A DNA stretch of 64,000 bases from Siderastrea radians (Eukaryota; Cnidaria; Anthozoa; Scleractinia; Rhizangiidae). Positions 33,737 through 45,189 of the stretch are shown one piece after another. The notes under the pieces were generated by a model. It was not told where the DNA came from. It saw only the letters and a program-made list of their open reading frames with translations, and did no database searches. The stretch is from NCBI GenBank assembly GCA_964017195.1, contig OZ024894.1, positions 763,501-827,500 on the forward strand, given 5' to 3'. Made by a program: the position numbers and the translations under genes. Every line of letters starts with the position of its first letter. Position 1 is the stretch's first letter.

Positions 33737-34508
33737 AGAATATGTTTTTGGCACATGAAAGACACGAAAACTCTCAAATCCAGCAAACATACTTAACGTT
33801 GCTGAGTAGCAGGTCAAATGGCGTGCCATAAGCTTTCAACATCTTCTGTTTTTTTGTCAGATGTGCGTCATACGTAGGAAGAACTGGAAAACTTCAAAAT
33901 ATCATTCTAGCGAAGGAATGCTGGTATAGGGGCACTGTTGCTCATCATGAAATTGATAAATTGTTGTTTTATGCTTTTGTCCGACTAGTTTTAATAGTTT
34001 GTTTCCGTCGTAATTGTTTCTTTTTTTTTTGCAGGAACACATTTTATTTATTAATTATTGTTTTTTACTTAAAGTAAAACGGGATAAGAATTTCGAAAGC
34101 AACGTACTGTCCCTTTTCTTCTTTTATTTCTGAAACCAGACATCGCAACATTACTGATAAAGAGGAAAGAGGCATAAACAAGAAATGTGCTTGCATTTGA
34201 CGTATAGTGGTTTACAGACGGAATTTATTGGTTCCATAAGAAATAAATCATTGGGCCTGAAGCTAAATCACGCGCTGGAGTTTTTCTGTAGTTACGTTGG
34301 ATTGTACTATTTTGTCTATATTGCCTTTGAGAACTTGATACATTCTTAAGCTCCAATTTGTCAGATTAGAGCTGTATCTACTGCAACTTGCGCAGAATCA
34401 CACAGTCACACAACTTCTTAATTTCAGACGAGCAATTAGGCCACTAGGGGGGACAAGGATCAGTAAAAAAGTTACCAACTCTTTTAAGGTAGGGGAGGAC
34501 GATGAGAT

Positions 34509-34544
<36 letters not shown>

Positions 34545-34634
34545 CTTCAGGTGAGTTCCACACTGATAAATCCAGAATAGTGCTCAACAATGATGGAGCG
34601 GGAATAACAAATGTTTATCTACTCAATATCGTTT

Positions 34635-34708
34635 CATATGGACTTTAACACAGGTCTGTTTCGTAGACCAACAAAGAGTTGGTCCACTCATCAGTTAAAT
34701 TCCATATA
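34635..34708 (-). ncRNA. Type I hammerhead-ribozyme-like fold with G at the cleavage position
   Basis: Read on the minus strand: stem I 5' strand ATATGGAATTTAA (to 34695), core CTGATGA (34694-34688), stem II GTGGACCAAC/GTTGGTCTAC with loop TCTTT (34687-34663), core GAA (34662-34660), stem III ACA/TGT with loop GACC (34659-34650), position-17 nucleotide G (34649), stem I 3' strand TTAAAGTCCATAT (34648-34636). Stem I pairs over 13 bp with one mismatch and stem II over 10 bp. Active hammerheads need A, C or U at position 17, so this copy should not cleave as written. Hammerheads of this type occur in animal retrozymes and Penelope-like elements. Confidence 0.65.
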
Positions 34709-35080
34709 CACTGTCGCATCACTAGGGTTTATATACATCAGTAGTATGATCGTTACAAAATTCAAACTTAAAGAACAATAGTAATGTACATTTGTAAGCT
34801 TATGATTGGTCCTTGAGGACGCGATTGAATTTAAGGAGAAACTTTCTGGTAGGGCATGCTGTCGGTTTCTACCATGAACAATCCCGTCCTGACAGAGACA
34901 ACTATGTCACAATAGTGTGGGCTAACATACCAACAGGTAGTTATATGCATGGGATGAAATTCCTTAAGGCAGATCGAGAACAATTTAGGGTGAGATTATC
35001 GTATGATCCTCGTGAATATCTAGATATTAGTGTGTATAGTATCTCTTAATTTAATTTCACAAAGTAGTCTGTCTGGTTAA

Positions 35081-35648
35081 CCCTATTCAGACTGGGGGGG
35101 GGGGGATTCTGCCCGCATGGACTTTGGACGTTTATAACTTTTTTTAATAAGCAAGCTAAAGCCACCAAACTTGGTTACTTTTCCTAAAATTTATCTGGGA
35201 ACAATTCGGTATAGCAAGTCCTTGTCTATTAAGTTTGACGTTACCATAACAACCACTTTTTGGCAAGCGTTTCTTCTTTAGAATTTTGAATTTCCCTCTT
35301 TTTAATAAAAAATCATTACCTTTTTGAAGCAATTTTGTTTTATTTTTAGATCATTTCCTTGTTAATTTATTGATTTTGATCACTTCTTGGTCAGTTTTGG
35401 CGGCTTTTGAAGGTTTTGGAAAAATCAAGAAATCCAAGATGGCGGATTCCAGATGGCCGCCGTTTGAGAACAAAACAGTATTGTGACGTCATATGACGTC
35501 AACAGCTAATGTTGGGAACCTCAAAGGAAACAGAGTTCGATGTACTATCTGTCCTTTAAGTTTCCTTGTCATAGCTTTAATATTCTCGGAGTTAAGAGGT
35601 GGGTGGAATCCCCCACAGGTCTCACGACAAAGCCCGGTCTGAATAGGG
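35081..35648. mobile_element. 568-bp TTAA-flanked MITE with CCCTATT ends (piggyBac-like)
   Basis: The ends are CCCTATTCAGACTGGGG and CCCGGTCTGAATAGGG, with TTAA at 35077-35080 and 35649-35652. TTAA duplication plus CCC-starting inverted repeats is the hallmark of the piggyBac superfamily. There is no coding capacity. The same family occurs at 49119-49705 and, truncated, at 44262-44434. A related internal stretch is seen near 21060-21160. Confidence 0.75.
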
Positions 35649-36255
35649 TTAAAATTATGAATTCGAGTAAAACTGTATAGAGCTTTGGTTAGTCATGTAA
35701 TAATGTTATAGTACAGGCTCAGTGGACTTTACCTTCTCAAAAGTGGCTTCCGTTACCTTAAAAGCGAAGATGGACCTAAGAACCAAGTTGCAAGCATCCT
35801 TATGAATTCAAAATTTGATAGCGCAACTTTTCAAAAAGTGTACCGCGGTTGATACCTACAGATCAAGTGTAAAATAACGTTTAATCAAGCCTACAGATTA
35901 CATATTAACATTTAGGCCAAACTCGAAACTTAGCAGAGGTCCCATTTTACATCGTGTAATATTAAGGTCGACTATAGATCTTGCGTTGATGTTTAGGTAG
36001 CTAATGTAACGACCTTCTTTTTTATCTCTTGCCTTTAGACGTTACTTTTTTACACCCGGCAAAACAGTTGAAAGATTTTTTTTTTCGTTTTTATTTTAGA
36101 CAGGAGGGTTAATTTTCGCAATTACGACAGATCGAGAATTGATTCTCTTGGAAGCCCATACGATTACGGAAGCGTAATGCATTATGGGAGCAAAGCATTC
36201 AGCAAGAATGGGCAGCCCACAATACTGGTAAAGCAGTCAGGGGTACGTTATGTAT

Positions 36256-36365
36256 TATTCATTCATTCATTCATTCATTCATTCATTCATTCATTCATTC
36301 AGTCAGTCATTCATTCATTCGTTCGTTCGTTCGTTCCTTCATTCATTCACCAATTCATTCATTCT
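36256..36365. repeat. (TTCA)n microsatellite
   Basis: A tetranucleotide tract beginning just after the exon 6 donor of locus 4. Confidence 0.9.
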
Positions 36366-36764
36366 GTGGGCACAATAGCAGTCATTCATCCTCCTTGGAA
36401 GTTTAGACTCCTCTGGGTTAGCAATTGAAAATGAAACGGGATTACGAAATGGTTATATTAATATGTGAACTACAGGTGAAAGGCTATATAATGAGATAAT
36501 GTATTAGCTGTCAAAAAATTATTTACACAGAATTTCAATAAATTCTGATTTTCTTTTAATTTAAATTAGCAAGTGGGAAATACCCGAGGTCTGTTTGTAG
36601 GCTTTTTGTTCTTTCTTTATAGGCAGTTATTGGTCAGCGACGTGGTCTGAGTGCTACTGATGCCCAGCAGGCGAACCTCCTCTACAAGTCGCAATGCATA
36701 GGTGATCATCAAATTATTGTTATTATTCCCACGCCTATTAATGCCCAAGACAACTGTGTTACTT

Positions 36765-36769
<5 letters not shown>

Positions 36770-36819
<50 letters not shown>

Positions 36820-36990
36820 CCGTTTTCAAAAACATTGCAACTTGAAAAATATATATACATATATATATTTCTTTTGTTTTCATATTTATTCTTTTGTTTT
36901 CGCGTTGTGAAGACAAAAGATGTATATATGTATATATATTTTTCAAGTAGCAATGTTTTTGAAAACGGGTGTATATATATATATATATTT
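36770..36990. mobile_element. Foldback MITE inside a (TA)n tract
   Basis: The arms CACCCGTTTTCAAAAACATT...CTTGAAAAATATATATACAT and their inverse (36818-36860 and 36920-36972) are bracketed by (TA)n on both sides. The duplication of a TA target cannot be resolved within the repeat. Confidence 0.75.
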
Positions 36991-36999
36991 ATTTATTAA

Positions 37000-38006
37000 A
37001 AACTGGACTAGGTATATTGGATTTCTAGCATTTCGATTGGCTGAACGGAGCTAGGCTATCAGCTCATATACCTGCTGCAACCAAATATGGTCAATGAACA
37101 TGCAACAACAAAATGAGCTGAAAGTTTTAAGGCAAGACATAAAATAAAACACAGTGAGGTGAGGCAGAAGCATTAAATAAAAACTATCACACGTTCATGG
37201 CGAGTCGGTGAGAAAATCATAATCTAAACAAGTACGAAACAAACTACCAAGAAGGAAGGAAGGGCGAAATTTTTTTCGGCGATAACACGCAAAATTGACT
37301 ATGGTTTACCTGCACTCGATGTAGCTCTGTGTTCCAGCAGGTCCAAATGTTCAGATAGAAATGGGATGCCATGTAAACGGAGTTGAATCGCTTTCCCAGT
37401 TGTTTGAGTGTTGTTTTTACCATTCCGTCCGCAACCTCTGAAGCGAGAACAACTGCGTTTTGTGCTTTCCGTTCCACAAACTGTGATGGTGAATTCTAAT
37501 GTTCCTCGCTACAGTAATCTTGCTTCTGAGCTGCATAGAAATTACCTCTTCCAGTTCAAATTAGTTCTGTCTTCAGCTCGATCCAACACGCACATTATGG
37601 ATCCGTTGTGCGAACGGATTACAAACTTGTTCGTTTCAACTCCAGCAGCTGATATGGTGAAATCGTACAGTTTCAATCCACTTTAAACGATGATTACAAC
37701 AATGTTTCAGGAAAAATCAAACACGTACCATATTTCAGAGCCAATAATTAGAAGATTTTTTCCCAAACCTTGTGCCACGTCGTTCACTTTTCAGCAGTTT
37801 CATTGATTCATTCAGCTCTGCAATGGACTGCTGCAACACTAGTACTTCGCAAGGTTTTGGCGCCTTTTTCGTTCAGTCATAATACCCTGCGAGCAGTGGT
37901 TCCCGGCTTCAGTCATGTGATCGATTCTTGTTCCCTTTTTATCTCTTTTCTCTTTTTCCCCTTTCTTTCTTTTTTTTCTTGGTTATCTATCATTCGATAT
38001 CCAGCG
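37000..38006 (+). mobile_element. Copy of the 1.4 kb repeat family, 3' end interrupted
   Basis: It begins TTATTAAAAACTGGACTAGG directly after a (TA)n tract, like the copy at 39044. It runs in parallel with that copy to GATATCCAGC, where the terminal hairpin is cut by the Penelope-like fragment. The open frame at 37408-37686 is shared with other copies but has no known domain. Confidence 0.75.
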
Positions 38007-38826
38007 TGGTGTAGATGGACTCTGTTGTTTGTGTTTATGAGTGAAGTGAATTTTCAGGTTTCTGTTGGTTTGAAAAGATCGGCCACAGATTGAACAGGTA
38101 GTGTCTTTTCAAACCAACAGAAACCTGAAAATTCACTTCACTCATAAACACAAACAACAGAGTCCATCTACACCCTCTGACCCGGGATTCTGGCCTTGCA
38201 GAACAGATATCAGATGTGCTTGCTGCAAAACATACGGACAGTTTACACGGACAGTTACTAGCAACACTACAGGAGAAACGATTACATTACGACAACACAC
38301 CACATGCAAGACCAGCAACGTAATTTATTTAATCGAATGTGTAAAATGTAGTGATCAGTACGTAGGCGAAACAGGACACCCGGTGGAACACAACATCGCA
38401 GTGATATTAAAGGAGGAACAAAAAACATACCTTCAGTCAGACATTTCAAAAACTGTGGAGTACAAAATCTTAAATTAACAGTTATTGAGAGGGTTAGAAA
38501 AGAGGACCAAGACATTCGGAAAGTGCGAGAAAAATATTGGATTTTAAGGCTTAAACCATCTATTAATAACTTGGTTGTATAAATAACCATAGCTTTGCAT
38601 TTAATTTTTTTGTTTTTCTTAATATTTGTATTTTTGCGGTATGTATATATTTTTTAAACCGTTGCTGCATATTTTCCCTAACATGTGACCTTGTTACGTC
38701 ACAGTATGTTACCCGTTGACACGAATTTGAATTTTGTTTGTTGTTGATGTAAGCAGTTTATACCTCTAACGCTACTGATGAAGACCGTGATGGTCGAAAC
38801 GTTGAGCGAATAAAACCAACTTAGCT
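38005..38826 (+). pseudogene. Penelope-like retroelement C-terminal fragment (GIY-YIG region) with foldback
   Basis: One frame reads VIYLIECVKCSDQYVGETG, matching the GIY-YIG endonuclease region at the C-terminus of Penelope-like reverse transcriptases. Upstream are FWPCRTDIRCACCKT and CKTSN. A frameshift follows near 38360-38450, then the frame NCGVQNLKL, VRKEDQDIRKVREKYWILRL and LKPSINN completes the C-terminus at 38580. At the 5' side about 75 bp are present in both orientations (38006-38079 and 38102-38175). The 3' flank carries CTGATGA...GAAAC at 38775-38800, a degenerate hammerhead-core-like motif. Confidence 0.75.
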
Positions 38827-38977
38827 ACATTATATATTGGAGTTGGCCTCTTGACCGTTACATTTCTAATTTTATTTGATTTATCTCAAGAGTCCACGAT
38901 CGCTTTAGTGATCCTCCATACAGCACGTACAGTTGGTACCGGATTTGCATTGTTTGCTAGACCTCTTACAAGTTGTG

Positions 38978-39043
<66 letters not shown>
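38978..39043. repeat. (TA)n microsatellite
   Basis: A pure TA tract of about 65 bp, forming the left flank of a 1.4 kb family insertion; another TA tract flanks the right side at 40431-40466. Confidence 0.95.
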
Positions 39044-39047
<4 letters not shown>

Positions 39048-40427
39048 TAAAAACTGGACTAGGTATATTGGATTTCTAGCATTTTGATTGGCTGAACGGA
39101 GCTAGGCTATCAGCTCATATACCTGCTGCGACAAATATGGTCAATGAACACTCAACAACAAAGTGAGCTGAAAGTTTTTTCCTCGCGAGCAACCCGACGA
39201 GAAAAATGGACGAGAAAAATCACTTGGCAGCGAATTTAAATTAAGCAGAAATTCAAACATCGTCACCAACAAACATTACCAACAGCGTCGTCTAACACAA
39301 GTCAAAATTGTTTGAAGAAACTGTGCAGAAATAGAAATTTAAGCATTAATCGTCGTGTTTACAATTAATTTCTTTCATCGATCGTCACGTCGATCATTGA
39401 AATTGAACACGGTAGGTTTTATCAGGAAAGCTTTCCACTTCAAAATATCAAGACAAGACATAAAATAAAACACAGTGAAATGGGACAGGAGCATTTAATA
39501 AAAACTATCACACATTCACAGCGCGAGTCGGTACGAAAATCATGAAGCGGACGTCTATACAAGTACTAGAAAAAATACAGCGGCAAACTACCAAGAAGGA
39601 AGGAAGGGCGAGATTTTTTTCGCCTTTAACACGAAAAATTGACACTGGTTTACCTGCACTCGTTGTAGCTCTGTATTCCAACAGGTCCAAATGCTCAGAT
39701 AGAAATCGGATGCCATGTAAACGGAGTTCAATCACTTTCCAGTTGTTTGAATGTTGTTTTTAAGCTTACCATTCCGTCCGCAACCTCTAAACCGAGAACA
39801 ACTGCATTTTGCACTTTGCATTTAACAAACTATTATGGTGACTTCTAATGTTCCTCACTGCCGTAACCTTGCTTCTGAGCTGCATGGAAATTACCTCTTC
39901 AAGTTCAAATTTGTTCTGTCTTCAGTTCGATGAAACACGCACATGATGGCTCCGTTGTGCGAACAGATCACAAACTTGTTCAGTTTCAACTCCAGCAGCT
40001 AATATGGTGAAATTGTACAGCTTCAATCCGCTTTGAACGATGATAACAACAATGTTTCAGGAAAAATCAAACATGTACCATATTTCAGAGCCAATAATTA
40101 GAAGATTTCTTTCCAATACTTGTGCTACTTTGTTCACTTTCGAGCAGTTTTCATTGATTCATTCAGCTTTGCAATGAAACGCTGCGACACTTCGCAAGGT
40201 TTTGGCGCCTTTTTCGTTCAGTCATGTGAGGGATTCTTGTTCCGTTTAAAATTCTTTTCTCATTTTTCCCGTTCTTTCTTGATTTTTTTTATAGTGGTTA
40301 AGTTTTTAATAAAACAATTATTCTACTCGGGCTTGCTGGATATCAAATGATTATAACCAACTCGGCGCTACGCGCCTCGTTGGTTATCTATCATTCGATA
40401 TCCAGCGCGCCCTCGTAGAATAATTGT

Positions 40428-40430
<3 letters not shown>
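39044..40430 (+). mobile_element. Full-length copy of the 1.4 kb repeat family
   Basis: It runs from TATTAAAAACTGGACTAGGT to GCCCTCGTAGAATAATTGTT and is about 1.39 kb. The last 115 bp form a near-perfect hairpin (ATTATTCTACTCGGGC... and its inverse). There are no terminal inverted repeats in the usual sense and no protein domain. Both sides are (TA)n. Relatives: 5487-5960, 26777-28173, 37000-38006 and 59795-60985. I cannot assign a superfamily. Confidence 0.8.
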
Positions 40431-40470
<40 letters not shown>

Positions 40471-40559
40471 AGGAAACTATATATTGTGATGCTGATTATG
40501 CGAGTTTTTGAATGGTCTGCGATTCTGCAGAGATTTCGATTCCGATGTTTATCGTCATC

Positions 40560-40578
40560 GTCATCCTCCTCCTCCTTC

Positions 40579-40633
<55 letters not shown>

Positions 40634-40720
40634 TATCACCATCCGATCATCGTCATCATCGTCATCATCATCATCATCATTACTATTATTATTATTATTA
40701 CTATTGTTATCAATTTTCTC
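40560..40720. repeat. (ATC)n microsatellite
   Basis: A trinucleotide tract immediately upstream of the locus 4 ShK exon. Long open frames on both strands here (poly-Ser, poly-His, poly-Asp, poly-Met) are artefacts. Confidence 0.95.
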
Positions 40721-40726
40721 TTTCAG

Positions 40727-40833
40727 TGAATTGCCGTGACAGTTCTCGTGGATTTTGTCAACTTGTGGCATCATCGTGCCGCTTCAGCAGCCTTATCAGG
40801 CTTTATTGTAAGAGAACCTGCAATCTTTGCTGA
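40727..40833 (+). CDS. Locus 4: ShK domain exon, intact
   Basis: After the acceptor CTCTTTCAG, phase 1, it reads VNCRDSSRGFCQLVASSC, then CKRTCNLC and TGA. Cysteine spacing is C-x7-C-x6-C-x9-C-x3-C-x2-C, which fits ShK. It accepts the phase-1 donor of exon 7 directly, with no linker exon identified between. A long (ATC)n tract (about 40560-40720) ends just before the polypyrimidine tract of this exon. Confidence 0.75.
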
Positions 40834-43800
40834 GCCTTCGTGTAAATTAATACATACAGTAAATCAATGAGGAAGTGATGATTTGCATACATGTAGCCAC
40901 CTATAAATTAAATTAATTTTGTTTAAGACTCAAGTTTAAGCGGCAGAACCAAACTGTGATATTGACAGTTTCAGATTTGTCTAAGCTTCGCGGTTGTCTG
41001 CGCGGTAGGATAAAAGGAGATAACAAGACAAATCTCAATATGACAAATGACTGCTTTCACGTTCCTCGATTTCTCTTTTCTTTGAAAATGCATTCATAAA
41101 AATTCCACATTACCTTTTGGATCTGTTGCGTAACTATAATATCTGAATTGTGACATTTTTACCTTAACGACCGTTTACACAGGTGATTTTTGCCGCGATT
41201 TCAAAATCTATTTTTGGGTCAATATTTAGTGCAATTTGACATGGCCTGTACTAGTGTTGATTAGCGCTGCGAATTCCGCGCGGATTGACTGCGACTTTGT
41301 TGCGGAAGGGCACATTGTGTTAAGGTTCTTGCTCAAATTGCAGGCGCTTTGCTCTAATCGCAACAAAATCTTAATCAAATCGCTGTGAAATGGCAACAAA
41401 AATTACTGGTAGTTTACACTGAAAGGCGATTTTCACATTACACGGCTGCCGCAAAAATCAACTGCTTTAAGGCTCAGGATAAACGGAATCAACATTTCTC
41501 CATTCAACACGTTTAACATTGTCGAACTCAATACGTTCAGCGCATTTTTGGATACCCCAGTTAAAGATGCTGAAAGATGTTGATTCAATAGTCAACTTTT
41601 TTTCTTTGTAACCAAACAATGATGAATTCCTTTGGCCACTCTTTCAGAGCTCAAGTATTCGGTAGTATGCTGGATGACGTTGAATATGTTTTGTTCGATA
41701 ATGTTGAATACGCTTGAACAAGGCCGAAAGAGCAGTAAGAAATACTTACTCACGTCCATTTAGATCTTTTGGGCCGACTACTTAAACGATGTTTCAAGAA
41801 CACCGTAGCATTTATATTTGGAATTAAACTGGTCAACTGGCATGTGTGAGCTTCGCTTACCCTAAACAAGTTTTATAGAAGGCGTGTGATACAGACTAAA
41901 AAGCTAACTAGCAACTTAGCGTGACCCTCTCGTCAGTAGAATTACTTGAAGTACTTTTAAGGTGGCCGTCCCTATAGTATCATCAACACATATATACATA
42001 TGTTAGGATGAAGAACTAAGGTTAGAAAAATAGTTTCACCGTAGAATTTATGTTCAAGGCATTTACTGTTAAGATCAACATCACACCCCAAGACTCCCTT
42101 TTTGATCACATGTTTGCAGAAAAGTTACTGTAGCTATGGCAACAGTAAAGATGAGACCATTTTTTATACACAGTTTTCACCTATTTAAATTTATAACAGC
42201 CATTTCTCGAGTTTCCTTCGCTGAAATATCTTCAAACCTGACAGTTTTGTGAAAACTGTTTCGGTTAACATTTTAATTGAAAAAAAAATTAAAAGATCAT
42301 CTGGTGATTTCGAAGATATAATAAAATTTAGTACTTTTAATGATAAAAAAAGAAATCCAAAGATAGAAATTTTTTGCCAAAAAATGATTTTTAGGAGTAA
42401 ACATCCATGTCTTGTAGCATACAAATTTTCTGGAATTTTCGCCGAAGGAAACTCGAAAATAAACGCTATTTTTCTCGGTTTGCGTGTAAGTGACGCAATA
42501 AAATTTCGAAACTACGGAGCCCGCGTGCATATAAAGGCATTTTGTGGCGTGGTCGAAGATTTGGTGGAGTGATCCAGTGGGCCCTTGACCCTTTGCCAAA
42601 AGCTCTCGCCATTAAAGAAAACAGTTCCGTTAGTTGATAAACATGATTAAGTTCAGCTTAAATAAAACAACTGTTTGGTCTGCTGCACGTTCACGTGCAG
42701 AGGGTAGGAGATTGTACGAGGGGCAATAGTAATCACTCGTAATAAAGGGTTTATTTCCTTAAGAGACTGTGGTACTACGTCGGTGGGAAAGTGCAACACG
42801 AAAATTTAGATTTATTAACTGAGTTGAAAAGGTAAATTGGCTTCCGTAGAGAAACCTGGTGTTTCGAGTGTGAGCCCTTCGTCAGAACGAAAGAATAAAT
42901 TTTGGGTAGTGTGTGGTTTATATATTGAGCAGTGGAGCTACGCTATTGATGGAAACATGGCAAATTCTCAAAGTCATGTCTGCCTATTAAGAATTACTGA
43001 ATTACAATAAAATTAAAAAAAATCACACGTTGTCTTTGTTATCCTGGAGAATGTTCACGTTAAACTAGAGCAACGCAGTATATCGTTCACTGCAGTCACC
43101 CATCACTGCAACAGAAAGGTTGCGTAGAGACGAAAGACTCTCACAAATTGCCCAAACTATGAAGTCCATAAAAACCACAACCATAAGACTAAGTCTGACT
43201 AAAGACCTATATACGGGAACACATTATTATATTGCAAATCTCCCGGACTGAGACTGCGGTAATTAAACGGAAAGGATTTGAAAAATTGTCCACACTGGTC
43301 CATGTAGAAAAGCACATTCAGATCTGCGCGGGCCATTCATTGAACATTGAACTGATACAATTTTAGGTTTTATTGGTAACTCAACTTAAGAGAGGATTCA
43401 TAATACACTGATCAATTTTGAACTAGCTTGCTCGCCTTGTAGTGGAGAATATGAAAGAAATGAATACAACCAACATTTTTCAAAGATGGCACGCGACCGT
43501 TCAACAACATATCTCTGGGCTATTCTCTCTAATAATTAGCATTAATGACATTTCGTGCAGTGCCCCTTATAAGCTGGACGGCAGCTAAAACAAAATTTGG
43601 TGTTTTCGTTCATTTTCTAAGCGATTTGGAAAGGAAATGTGTAAACAAAAAAAGCAAATGTCAGTTAAACTCCTTAGGTATACGGATCACATGAAGGTCA
43701 GGTAAAAATATGGTAATACAGGAAAGCAAAAGTTTTGTTTGTGGTTCTCAAAATACACTAAGCTTACGCGTACGCATATCCCGTATATTTTGTAGGTCAG

Positions 43801-44261
43801 TGGTATTTCAACGACGTGTAAAATCTGCTCCTACATTACATGGCTATGTATACTGAAATAGTATTGCACGAGGTCAAATACGAAGCGGAAATGGGTATTT
43901 TTGTTCACTTTTAAAAGCATGGAAAAAAAATGTTTTAGAGTATTGAAGGCAACACGTGAAAAAAAGAGAACGTACTTCTGATTTATACATACAGCTCGTA
44001 TTTACAAACTTAAGACTTTTTCAGGGAAGTCAGGCACACAGTATTAGATACCCAAAATTTCTCCGCTCGAATAATCACCGCCACTTACGAACCCTAACGA
44101 GGCTGTATTGTCAAAAAGCACTGCAAATCTGAACACCTTTCGTTGTTGTATTATTTTGGTGTGGTTTTTCAACTCCTTTCCTTGTTATTATTTATGGTAA
44201 AATTCATCGTTATTCAAATATTTGTAATGAGTAATCTTTGCTCAAAACAGTGAGTGAATTA
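40834..44261. other. Stretch between loci 4 and 5 without recognised gene
   Basis: Apart from the repeat at 42745-42905 I see nothing identifiable. The plus-strand frame at 42249-42572 (107 codons) and its minus overlap (42599-42297) lack a domain, a splice context or a codon pattern like the protease exons. Confidence 0.45.
42745..42905 (-). repeat. Repeat ending in a CTGACGA...GAAAC hammerhead-core-like motif
   Basis: On the minus strand 42885-42861 reads CTGACGA, a short GGGC/ACTC-type stem, then GAAAC. The flanks match the copy at 18590-18745. Position 7 of a hammerhead core is variable, so CTGACGA is allowed, but no stem III or cleavage triplet is evident. Confidence 0.5.
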
Positions 44262-44434
44262 GCTTTCTTTTATAAGCGAGCTAGAGCCAGCAGACTCGGT
44301 GACTTTTCCTAAAATTTGTCTGGGAACAATTTGGCATAGCAAGTTGGAGTTAAGCAGGGAGTTACCATGGAGTTTGTAGTGAAGGAGGAAGCGCCCCTGG
44401 CTTCCCCAGTCCCAAAAACCCGGTCTAAATAGGG
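44262..44434. mobile_element. Truncated CCCTATT/TTAA MITE
   Basis: It shares AAGC(A/G)AGCTA(A/G)AGCCA and ACTTTTCCTAAAATTT with 35081-35648. It ends CCCGGTCTAAATAGGG followed by TTAA; the left end is missing. Confidence 0.6.
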
Positions 44435-45189
44435 TTAAATAAACGAATGTTTGACCACGGGTTACTGATATTGAGCAAAATAGTTCTTAGTGAAAAGTCT
44501 ATTCCATTTGAGTAAAGTCATTTGCGATTGATGAACACATCTCTGCTCGATCAATGGATCAATTGTGGATTTCCTCATATGCTTTGATGAAAGGGGGATA
44601 AACATTCAATTGAAATGATGACAACAGATGCTATGTTTAAACCTAACAAGCCATATTTTATGTTCATCTTAAACGTTCTGTCATTTATTTTTATTTATTT
44701 ATTTTTTAAGCCTTCAAGCTAGCTCTGTTTGCTAAGGTAGGCAAAAAAGTAAAAACAAGCCATAACGTAACATAACTGGCTTAGATGGTAGTTTAAGTAT
44801 TTTGAAGCTGACGCTATTTTTATTTCATTTACTTTACTTTTCCTTTCCCGGGCAAGGTGCTGATTCGGCTCTGGCTGGACGGACGGTCCTCCATAAAGAG
44901 AAGTATACAGAAGCAAACAAAGAATGACCTTATCGCTAAGTTCGTTCCCTGAGCGTCTCTACACGTCCGGCGCTCACTCATCAAGGGGAAAACAATTCAC
45001 CACTCGAATGCAGTTAAACCATTCTTCATGCATGGGTCAATTGAAAACACCGCCTAAGACCTTAACACCTGGAGTTACCGCCTTTTGAACAAGGCCTCCT
45101 CGACTCGACAAGCGAAGAAGAGGCACTACTGATCTGACGTTCGGCAGCCTAATCCAACCACACCTATGATTTAAGTTAACCTCAGCTAT

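Larger units (their letters stand above)
33861..40833 (+). pseudogene. Locus 4: 5'-truncated astacin-ShK gene
   Basis: Exons: exon 4, 33861-33955 (CWYRGTVAHHEI); exon 5, 34853-34936 ([18 protein letters not shown]); exon 6, 36100-36242 (SVMHYGSKAFSKNG); exon 7, 36623-36701 ([20 protein letters not shown]); ShK, 40727-40833. Phases are consistent throughout, and exons 5-7 plus ShK are open. Faults: no exons 1-3 upstream, and the exon 4 donor reads G|ATAAAT where locus 5 has G|GTAAAT. Exon 4 also has an extra His codon just before the HExxH site. Introns hold a hammerhead-like fold, a TTAA MITE, two copies of the 1.4 kb family and a Penelope-like fragment. A product from another promoter using exons 5 onward would lack half of the zinc site, so I favour pseudogene. 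Confidence 0.7.

Noticed and set aside
40496..40833. Poly-Ser, poly-His and poly-Asp open frames
   Set aside because: Microsatellite artefacts; only the ShK exon at the 3' end is real.
42249..42599. A 107-codon plus-strand frame and overlapping 100-codon minus frame
   Set aside because: No domain, no splice context, no paralogue in the window; likely chance open frames in AT-rich DNA.
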